In this document: positions 52,401 through 64,000 of the stretch, piece by piece | How the letters are laid out: each line of letters begins with the position of its first letter | Position numbering within the stretch: position 1 is the first letter of the stretch | Assembly: GCA_958450365.1 (NCBI GenBank) | Contig: CAUEEP010000930.1 | Coordinates: forward strand, 620,001 to 684,000 | Direction of reading: 5' to 3' | Source: Mesorhabditis belari | Taxonomy: Eukaryota > Nematoda > Chromadorea > Rhabditida > Rhabditidae | Length of the DNA: 64,000 nucleotides | Position numbers and translations under genes: made by a program | The notes under the pieces: generated by a model | Databases searched by the model: none | What the model saw: only the letters and a program-made list of their open reading frames with translations | What the model was told of the DNA's origin: nothing

Positions 52401-55232
52401 GAAGAAGGAGAAGGAAGGAGAAGGAAGGAGAAGGAAGGAGAAGGAAGGAGAAGGAAGGAGAAGGAAGGAGAAGGAAGGAGAAGGAAGGAGAAGGAAGGAG
52501 AAGGAAGGAGAAGGAAGGAGAAGGAAGGAGTTGTTGTTTTCTAACCTTGTTTTTGGTATAAGAAAACGATTTAGTGAAAATAGGCATCAAAAAGATGACA
52601 AAAACATGGAAAAAACATGGCAAAAGAGGATTTCTCAACACAGCAAACTATTGCTAAACTAGACGTGCTTAACGAGTTCGCGCAAAATTTTCAGACAGTC
52701 TGCTTCGCTCTTCGATTTTTTACTGCTCAAAGCTCATTCGAGCATGAAACCCAGTTCCCCAGCAAGCCCTTATTCTAGGCTTCATTTTGATACTAAACAT
52801 GGCTAGGTTCTGTTTTACCATTCTTTAGATTTCGACTATTTTAGTTCAAAATTTTTCTCGACTCGTCTTATCGAGTCCGGCGAAAGATTGATCGAAATCT
52901 AAAGAATGGTAAAACAGAACCTAGCCATGTTTAGTATCAAAATGAAGCCTAGAATAAGGGCTTGCTGGGGAACTGGGTTTCATGCTCGAAGGAGCTTTGG
53001 ACAGTAAAAAATCAAAGAGCGAGGCAGACTGTCTGAAAATTTTGCGCGAACTCGTTAAGCAGGTTAAAACAATTGTTGAGTTCTAAATCGGATCTAACAT
53101 ATATTTATTGTTTGCTAGAGTGTTTAAATCTTTACTTTTCTTTGCTAAAAGCAGCTAAAAGCCTAACCTGCCCAAAAGTGTAGATGAGTGCGGTGGCGCC
53201 GCCGATTTTCGCGCCCAACACGTGCGAAATGAGGAAATAGAGGCCGCCCGGTTGGAGACGAGTTCGCTCACAAATCCCTGAATTGACTTTAATTGATTAC
53301 TGTACTGATTACTGATTTAATTGATTACTGTATATCGATTACAATACAGTATCTAGATTACCGTACCTATCGCCGAAAAGACGGTGATCAACGACAACGC
53401 GGTGCCGATCAAGAGCAACAAGAGCGCGTTTGCGACGCCAGCTGTTCCCTGGGATTAGAATAGTTTTCTAGTAACAGCTTACTAGCAGCAGCTTGCTAAC
53501 AATAGCAGCAGCTTGCTAACAGTAGCAGCTTACTAACAGTAGCCGTTTACTAATAGTAACAGCTTGCTAGCAGCAGCTTGCTAGCAGCAGCTTACTAACA
53601 GTAACAGCTTACTAACAGTAAAAGCTTGCTAACAGTAGCAGCTTCCTATAAAGCAAAGAATGCTAAACTTTAGCTAGCTTTTCAATCATAAATCACTTCC
53701 AAAAACGCACGACAATCCATCCCATTCGGAGGAAAACGATGATCCCAAAAATGTTGACCATGACCGTCGGGAAAACTCCATCCCAAGTTCCAAAGAGAAC
53801 CGGTTGATTTAAAAGGAGATTTCTGAAATAAAAAAAAAAGCTTTCTATTTGTCTTAGCTTTTTGGATTTCTTTCTACAAAAATCGTTTTCAAATCGAGGA
53901 AAAAGTAATAGACCAGATCTCATTGATAAGATAAGCATTTTTCAGCGATTTTTCAGCGATTTTTCAGCAATTTTTAGTCATTCCTTTAGATTGAATTTTT
54001 TGCCATAAAATAAACAAAAGAAAAAAAGCAAAGACTTGTTAGCTTTATAGCTTTAGTTTTCTTGAAATGGAATGCAAAGATTCCGTGGCTGACTAAAGAA
54101 AAGCACTAGATCATCGTAGTTTTCTTTAAAGTTTTTTTTAAAGTTTATTTGCTAAAAAAACCTACTAATTTTTGTCAAAAATTTGTCAAAAACGAGAAAA
54201 ACAATCAAGAATTTGCAATTCTTTTAGGCAATTTCATCTATTTTTCGTTTATTTACTTAAACCTTATTTATTTTGGATGAAATGGAATGCAAAGATGACT
54301 AAAGACTAAACTGGCTGACTAAAGAAAAGCACTAGATCATCGTGCAATAGAAAATCGAACGGGTAATCCGAATTATGTAAACAAAATCGGAATTGCTCGA
54401 AAACTCGAGATTTTTGCCATTTTTGCTACACTTTTGTTGACTAGAGAACTATTTCAACTTCGCTACGAAGTTGAAGACTACGAGCTACGGAGTTGAAGAC
54501 TACGAGCTACGGAGTTGAAGACTACGAGCTACGGAGTTGAAGACTACGAGCTACGGAGTTGAAGACTACGAGCTACGGAGTTGAAGACTACGAGCTACGG
54601 AGTTGAAGACTACGAGCTACGGAGTTGAAGACTACGAGCTACGGAGTTGAAGACTACGAGCTACGGAGTTGAAGACTACGAGCTACGGAGTTGAAGACTA
54701 CGAGCTATGGAGTTGAAGACTACGAGCTACGAAAGAAGACAAGCTACGAGACTTAATGCATCAAATTCTACGCATATTTCTGAGCAAAATCTAGTTTTAA
54801 AATCAACCAAATAAACCCTTTAATCTTTAGAAAACCATGTTTAAAAATTGAAATATAACCCTTCCCTGCTCGGTCATATAACCCTTCCCTTGTCCGCCCA
54901 CACGAATGACCGGTTGGCCTAGCGGATAGTGGCCTAGTGTTTCGGAACTAAGCCTTCCGAGTTCGATTCCTCTTGCGACCAAAATTTTCTCTTTTGCATA
55001 CAAACATGTTAAAAATGTTTTTCTTTCGTAATCTAAGGGTTTATCGGTGAAGTCTCAGAGCTCTAAGCCTTTCCTATAAAAAATAACAATAGAAATATAG
55101 ATTATACATTAGAAGCTAAATCGAATTCTTTTCCCACCTTTGCCACCATGGGATCCTCGTCTCGCCGCCCGTTTCCTGCGTGTAGAGGGAATCGGGTGGG
55201 TCAATTGGTGCCGATCGAGAAGTGCCGGCCAT
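49427..55232 (-). CDS. SLC12A8-like transporter (cation-chloride cotransporter superfamily), 567 aa
   Basis: Exons, 5' to 3': 55232-55138, 53822-53711, 53448-53367, 53277-53168, 52357-52240, 51983-51870, 51583-51492, 51446-51374, 51295-51185, 50787-50588, 50415-50329, 50238-50132, 50085-50007, 49969-49874, 49832-49715, 49536-49427. All are in phase. After a 35-residue cytosolic start (...RIPWWQR), LFGTWDGVF and [15 protein letters not shown] mark TM1 of this family, followed by about 11 more helices, e.g. [23 protein letters not shown] and [16 protein letters not shown]. The GTWDG-VNIFG block fits SLC12A8 better than NKCC/KCC; human SLC12A8 has been linked to polyamine/amino-acid and nicotinamide mononucleotide transport. 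The intron after 51,185 uses a GC donor. The first exon's acceptor suggests a further 5' UTR exon. Confidence 0.92.
50842..51160. mobile_element. Family-A MITE halves, rearranged
   Basis: 3' half 50,842-50,946, then 5' half 50,960-51,062, then a stray end 'cacccaagttgccagaaag' at 51,138. The usual order is inverted. In an SLC12A8 intron. Confidence 0.8.
52398..52531. repeat. 10-bp repeat (aaggaaggag)
   Basis: About thirteen copies, intronic in SLC12A8. The Lys/Glu/Gly-rich and Pro/Ser-rich frames are artefacts. Confidence 0.95.
52665..53061. mobile_element. Foldback MITE with arms of about 175 bp
   Basis: Arms start 'gcttaacgagttcgcgcaaa' and end with its complement. They continue through 'aaacccagttccccagcaag' and 'tctgttttaccattctttag', almost without mismatch, around a loop of about 40 bp. 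In an SLC12A8 intron. Confidence 0.85.
53470..53648. repeat. Degenerate repeat (agcttactaacagtagc)
   Basis: About ten irregular copies in an SLC12A8 intron. Confidence 0.8.
54465..54735. repeat. 22-bp minisatellite
   Basis: About twelve near-perfect copies of 'agttgaagactacgagctac' (22-bp period) in SLC12A8 intron 1. Confidence 0.95.
54908..54981 (+). pseudogene. tRNA-like sequence
   Basis: A box 'tggcctagcggatagtgg', B box 'gagttcgattcctc'. The anticodon hairpin (tagt/acta) has an eight-base loop, 'gtttcgga'. Probably a pseudo-tRNA. In SLC12A8 intron 1. Confidence 0.45.
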
Positions 55233-56201
55233 TTCCTCTTTTGCCCAAGATCTGAAAAAGTTCAGAAATCTAACAATCTACGTTTCAAATCAACAAATAA
55301 AACAAGCGAATGAACGAGATATCAAAAATCTCAAATCGAAATCGAAACTCGGCTACAAATCTTGTAAATGAAGCGAAAATTCGACCAAAAAACATCTTGG
55401 AGGTGAAATTTGATGCCAGACTACATCGAAATGTCAATGAGCCTGGAATTTAGCCTTAAAAAAGAAAAGGATACAAAAATTCAACAGCTAACACATTCTG
55501 AGGGTTAAAATTAAAAGAGCAATATTTTTTTTGGGTCTAAAATTGTCTAAAATTGGCTGAGCAAGAAGAGGTAAGTGGGGGAAATTTCTGTGAGAGTGTT
55601 AGATAAGAATTTGGTGAGAAAATAAAGGATGGGATGTGGAGGAGAAGAGAAGGCAATTAGTGGATGTGAGTGGGGAGGAGGAGAGGGGAAGGAGAGGGGA
55701 AGAAGAGGGGAGGAGGAGAGGGGAGACAGCAAGAGAACCGGCAAGAGGGCTGAAGGGATCCTGGGCTCTCCTGAAGCTGCTACACCACCCGTACGGATTT
55801 TTTGAGATTATCAACTAACTAGGGATGCTTTTCGAGTTACACCTGGCTTTTAAGCCTAGACACAGTTCGTTTACGCTGCTTCCGAATATCTAGATCGTTT
55901 GGGGATGGCGTGTTGAAGGCAATGTTTTCAAGAAGCCAAAAAAACGAAAGTCAGCAAGTTATCAGAGAATTAGAGGCTAAAAATCTACAAGAAAACATCG
56001 GAGAAATATTGTTAATGATGCTGCAAATGTCTCAGTATTGATAAAGAAAGACTTATTCAACAAGACTATCAAAGATTTCCGATTTTATTTTGAATTCACT
56101 GGGCTTTAAAGATTATTTTGACTGAGTATAGTCAAGACAAGAGGCTTACAGTATCATAAAAGCTAGTAGTTGGGCCGTCAAGCCAGAAATACAAAAAAAC
56201 G

Positions 56202-56290
56202 CCGCCCCGGGATTCGAGCCCGCCACCCCCCGCTCACCGGCCGCTCACCGGCCCCGCGCTCTACCAATGAGCCACACCGAGATGTGTGGC
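56202..56290 (-). pseudogene. tRNA-like sequence, family II, with internal duplication
   Basis: Minus strand: 'gtgtggctcattggtagagcg' A box and 'gggctcgaatcccgg' B box. A 12-bp GC-rich word ('gccggtgagcgg') is duplicated in the anticodon region. Confidence 0.45.
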
Positions 56291-56924
56291 GGTCCGTCAG
56301 GGTAGGGCTTTATACCTTGCTGTGTATTTAAAAGCGAAAGCTGATCAAAGGGATTCGTTGACTGTTGTTGGTTCATGGGGCTATAGGGCCAAGGGGCCCT
56401 TCTCTGTGCCCTCCCCTTCCCTCCCCCTTCCCTCTCCTCCCCTTCCTCTCCTCCCCCTTCCCTCTCCTCCCCTTCCTCCCCTCCCCTTCCTCCCCTCCCC
56501 TCCACTCTCCCCTACAACCCTTCCCTTCTCCATCTAGGGCCCAAGCCTTTCGAAAAGACGAATCGATCACCCCTCTCCCCTTCAAATTCTTTTACTCTTT
56601 TCTCCACAGCTTTCTCTTTTCAGAGAAGCTGAAGAATGAGATCGTGAATGCATTAACGAGACCAGAACATTTCCATTCATCCCACTTGATCAGGAACTCG
56701 AATTCTTGAAAGAAATAGTTAGAGCTTTAGCTTTACAGCTTCTTTAGTAAAGCAAAGCTTAAGATCATCTTAATAAAGATTCTAGTCAAGTGAAGTTAAG
56801 ACAAAAATCTCTATGACAAAACAGAGACAGTTAAATTTTCAATCAAGAGCAACTTTTGGATTTGTTCATCAAGTTCTTCAACTAGATCTTGATCTAGATT
56901 ATTCAAAGGTGATTTTTCTGGGTC

Positions 56925-57150
56925 TGGATTGGACTGGAGAGCTCTGGAGTTGAGCTGAACTGTCTCTTGCCTGGTTCGGGTCTTCTTTGGGTTTGTTGGA
57001 GCTCTGGACAGCTCTGGGGTTGAGCTGAACTGTCTCTTGCCTGGTTCGGGTCTTGTTTGGGTTTGTTGGAGCTCTGGACAGCTCTGGGGTTGAGCTGAAG
57101 TGTCTCTTGCCTGGTTCGGGTCTTGTTTGGCTTTGTTGGAGCTTTGTTGG
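56925..57150. repeat. About 85-bp repeat, three copies
   Basis: Landmarks 'gttgagctgaactgtctctt' and 'gcctggttcgggtctt' recur at about 85-bp spacing. Confidence 0.85.
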
Positions 57151-57717
57151 AGCCAGATTTTCCCCTAGATCTAGCCTTGTAATAGAGGCAATTTAAAAAA
57201 TCACTACTCTTAACGGAAATACTTTTATAACACTTTATAAACAATTTTTGTTGTAACGCAGAGTTGTAAACAGTTCTAGAAGGCGATTCTTTCAAAATTT
57301 TGAGATTTTTTTATAATCGAATCTCTAAACAGCTTTACATTGCTTGTAAAATCTGGAAAATCAGCCAATAGCTTTCTTCTTTTCCTAGCTTTCTTTTCGC
57401 TTTCCATTTAGCCGTTTCCGTCACTCCTTTACACAGTGAGGGTTTGTAAAAGAGAGAGAAATCCTCTTTTTTCAGTTAAAAGAACTCAAAAAGATCTCTT
57501 TCCTTCACAACAATCAACTCTGATTTCTCGATTTCTTTTTATAGTCTAAAGTTTATTCAATTCTTTATTCTATATTCTATATTCTATATTCTTTCATCTC
57601 TATTCTTGATCTTCATCCTTCATTCTTTAGCCTTTATCCTTCACTCTTTATCCTTCACTCTTCATTCTTTATCCTTCATTCTTCATTCCATAACTTCATG
57701 ATCACTTCCCAACATCG

Positions 57718-61143
<3,426 letters not shown>

Positions 61144-61429
61144 AGATATTGTACAGTTTACATATTTTCATTACAGCATACAGAAACAAGATAGATATTC
61201 AATCATTGTCCTTATCCGTTCCACACCCATTCACGTCTTTCACTTTTCTACTTCCTGGTGCTGCTTATCATTTAGTTATTTGTTAGCGATATAACAATAA
61301 ACATTAAACAAAAAAAGAAGCAACCAATAAACGATTTATTCCGATTAAAAACTCGATATCGATTAAAAGACAATATTAAATTACGTTTCGATTTGTCTCG
61401 TTTCTCGTTTTGTCTCAATTTTCTTTCAT

Positions 61430-63403
61430 TCAAGTGGTCGCTTTCTCGTACTCTTCGCTGAACTGCTTGTACTTAGCCTGATTGTCGGGCGTAAGCAAGG
61501 CCTAAACACAAATGTAAAATAAGGCAGCTATATATTCGTTACCTGGTTCTTTGCCTTGTGTTTTTCGAGAAAGTAGTAGAGAAGAATGCGGTGAATGTAG
61601 AGGTATTGCTAAATGTACAAATATAAACAATTTTTTAAGAGCCAAAATCAACTAAATCATTTTGAATCGACCAAGGCCGTTGCTCGCGTAGCTCCTTGAG
61701 CAACTTATCCATATCGACACACTCCTTTCCGTATTGCAAGCTCTCAAGTACGTGTCTAAAAGAAGAAGGGTTAAATTTATCCACGGTAAACTCACTCAAT
61801 TGCTACAATCGTGCCCGTTCGACCGATTCCCGCGCTGCAATGCACCACAATTGGCTTCTGATTATCACGAATTCGCGAAAGAAGCTCCTAAATGAAAAAA
61901 AAATTGGATAGACAAAACAAAGTGGTAGGCAGCTTTTAAAAACCGACCGTCGATGTGAGGCGACATGGTGGAACGCCGCGATCTGGCCAGTCCTGCCAAT
62001 GGAAGTGGCGGATCTAAAACAAAACAATGATTTTTATTTAGCGCAAACTTATTAGAGAATAATATTCTCTAAGATTAATAAATCGAACCCCACCATTCGT
62101 GTCTCCTCTTTTCCGTCTTTCTTGAATTTCACCTTCAGCATTGAGAGCTTTACAGAAGGTTCCTCGGGGCACATCGGTCCAATCTAAATATAAGATCACA
62201 AAGAAAAAGAAATTTTTCCACCTTGGTGTTCGTCACAGTGATATCTGGAGTGATCGTCATCGTCTCATCTTTCTCCATCGGGAAATACTAAAAAAACAGT
62301 TGGGTGCGTTAAAAAATGAGCTCAACCTTATGGCATTTGGTTTTGCCAGTTTCCAAAAAATTGCACAACATGACAATTGTCTCGACGGCTTCCTGAATCA
62401 CCATGTACCTAAAATGAAAAAGTTTTTCTAGTTTACAAAAAGGCGCAAACTAACCAAAAATCGACGACCGTGTTTTCGAGAGGTCCCTGGGTGCAGATGA
62501 AACGATTCTCGGCCTGCGGTGTCTTCACAAAGTTGGCATGGATGTATTCGCATGGAGCTCCCGGGAACTTGATCACCACTCGACGCGCATCTCCACATGG
62601 TACATCTTGATATCTAAAAATAAAGTTTATCAGTAGGTTTATCTAAGATATAACTTATACATCTAAAGCTTACCGATTTCGTTGCGGTTGAGCTCCCTGA
62701 TTGGCTTTGAAAGCATCGTACGTCATTCCCTCTGGACACCATTTCGATAACTGGCGATACTCGTTGCGAAGAGCCGGTACGCCCATGTCGAGAGTCCGTT
62801 GAATCCATTTGTGGACCTAAATTGAAATATACTATGCAATAACCATTGCTAAATAAAGAACAAGATTAAAAACGTACTTGCTGTTCAGCTCCAGGAACGG
62901 CGTCATCTTTTGAATCCTTTCTGCTTTCTATCACTCCAGTCTCGTCTTTCTTTGGTTCCTAAAAACAATAATAAAAATTGTTTTAAAGCAACTAACACAG
63001 GTATAGGTAAAAGTAGAAATCTTTTACCTTGTGTTTCTCGGAAGCTGAGGCTCCTCCTCCTTCTTGTGCAGTTTTCGTTGGTGGAGGTGACGGAGTGTTC
63101 GGTCCCGGATCCTGATCTCGGCTTGGTGACTCTTCTTTCTCTTTGTCACTCGCTCCAGTTCGACGGATGATGTCCCCTTCGTTTGTCGATCCTTTCTTGT
63201 TGTTAACTCTAAAACAAAAGGATTTGAAAAAGGACATAAACTCCGACGCTAATTAGTCCAAGCTGTCAATAATATTTGTTCTTAACAGTGCACATCCTGT
63301 AGTTGCTCCTATTTCCCCAACAAAGATAAGAAAAAACTATTAACAATAAGACACTACTTGAACAAGTAAAAAAATAACAAAATTTCACTCACCCTCGGCA
63401 CAT
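61430..63403 (-). CDS. Non-receptor protein tyrosine phosphatase, 403 aa
   Basis: Exons, 5' to 3': 63403-63393 (11 bp, tentative), 63208-63028, 62958-62878, 62816-62674, 62613-62455, 62408-62327, 62287-62222, 62183-62094, 62013-61948, 61887-61796, 61755-61653, 61608-61543, 61501-61430. All are in phase. Residues 1-90 are charged and low-complexity (Pro, Glu, Lys). The PTP domain runs from about 92: the phosphotyrosine-loop region is NRYQDVPC, WPD loop [10 protein letters not shown] (Asp282), P-loop [10 protein letters not shown] (Cys310, Arg316), Q-loop-like QNDLQYLYIHR. All catalytic residues are present, so it should be active. No signal peptide or TM, so cytoplasmic or nuclear. Nematodes have a greatly expanded set of such single-domain PTPs, many expressed in the male germ line; this is family knowledge, not evidence about this gene. 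The pairing QRNRY differs from the usual KNRY. Confidence 0.92.
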
Positions 63404-64000
63404 ATTGTTGTCGTTTGCGTTGAAAATTATCGATTTGCAGAAACGTCCAAATGGGAAAGTAGCCGGAATAAGAAATGATTTTTTGATCGATAAGAATTCT
63501 TTTAAATGAAAAACATATGCAAATTTCGGAAACATCTAGATTACTACATCCTCGCCATCTATTTCTTCTCAAACTTCCAACTTCAAGTTGTAGCACAACT
63601 TGTCCATCGGAAAATGTCTATGTTCAAGTTCTTCATTTCGAACGAAAGATTGGAGTGTTGGAGCTATCCTTTTTTCGTTTGCAAATCTATAACGGATAGG
63701 CTGAAGAAAATCAACGAAGCATTCTAAACCAATCCGACTTCCATCTACCGTTAAAAATTTCATCAAATTTCTGTCAGCATGCTTTTTGGATAAGGAAGAG
63801 TACTAGATCTAAAAGGTAAAGTCTAATAACTACCCCTCCAATGTTTTAAATTGTAGTTATTACAACGTCTAATTTCAACTAACAACCTTCATTCCAACCG
63901 TTTACTATTCGCCTCATAAAATTTTCACAAAAACATGGTATTGCACAAATAAAGATCAAGTTTGTAAATCATTCGTTGAGTGCTGTCCTTCAGAGAACCT
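63404..64000. other. Upstream of the PTP gene, no gene supported
   Basis: Contains overlapping short frames on both strands (for example 63,506-63,727 plus) with no splice structure or family match. Possible promoter of the PTP gene. Confidence 0.4.

Larger units (their letters stand above)
55233..57717. other. Intergenic between SLC12A8 and the K2P channel
   Basis: The two genes diverge here. Contents: a purine tract 55,625-55,740, a tRNA-like sequence 56,202-56,290, a pyrimidine tract 56,400-56,540, an 85-bp triplicate 56,925-57,150 and a 'ttcattctttatcc' repeat 57,565-57,690 just before the channel's start. No convincing exon. Long frames over the tracts are artefacts. Confidence 0.6.

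Noticed and set aside
56245..56709. Gly/Glu-rich and Pro/Ser-rich overlapping frames
   Set aside because: A C/T tract read on both strands, with no exon structure.
63506..63727. 73-residue frame with a hydrophobic stretch upstream of the PTP gene
   Set aside because: Two other frames are also open here, there are no splice sites, and I recognise no family. Not enough to call a small gene.

Overview
The window is nuclear DNA of a nematode, most likely a rhabditid. It is AT-rich, and its genes are cut into many small exons by introns that are often only 40-60 bp, with TTTCAG-type acceptors. The gene set is animal: a clan-3 P450, PGAM5, ribosomal protein eL33, SLC12A8, a TASK-type K2P channel, a tyrosine phosphatase and laminin-G/EGF proteins. 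A likely splice-leader acceptor sits just before the eL33 start codon. Genus cannot be read from the sequence. I reconstructed all gene models by hand, using open frames, GT-AG junctions and matching phase.

Layout: 1-7,846 is repeat-rich and has no convincing gene. It holds one arm of a large inverted repeat pair, a foldback element carrying a 27-bp minisatellite, tRNA-derived SINE-like repeats and a triplet of tRNA-like units. A 17-exon cytochrome P450 (+) occupies 7,847-15,201. It converges on a secreted EGF/laminin-G protein (-) whose reliable exons span 16,582-28,821, with a probable signal-peptide exon at 35,433-35,502. The interval 35,503-39,333 holds mariner/Tc1-type MITEs and a broken pogo-like transposase. 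A secreted six-cysteine protein with a Lys-rich tail (+) lies at 39,334-41,633.

The last 20 kb is gene-dense: a four-TM MARVEL-like protein (+, 44,531-45,392), PGAM5 (-, 45,935-47,399), eL33 (+, 47,742-49,220), SLC12A8-like (-, 49,427-55,232), a TASK-like K2P channel (+, 57,718-61,143) and a protein tyrosine phosphatase (-, 61,430-63,403). PGAM5 and eL33 share a 342-bp divergent promoter region. MARVEL/PGAM5, eL33/SLC12A8 and K2P/PTP are tail-to-tail pairs. No functional pathway obviously links the genes.

The unusual content is the repeat fraction. One hairpin MITE family occurs about 15 times. At least 14 tRNA-like modules keep A/B-box and T-arm features but have abnormal anticodon arms. 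Several minisatellites lie inside, or directly against, inverted-repeat elements.
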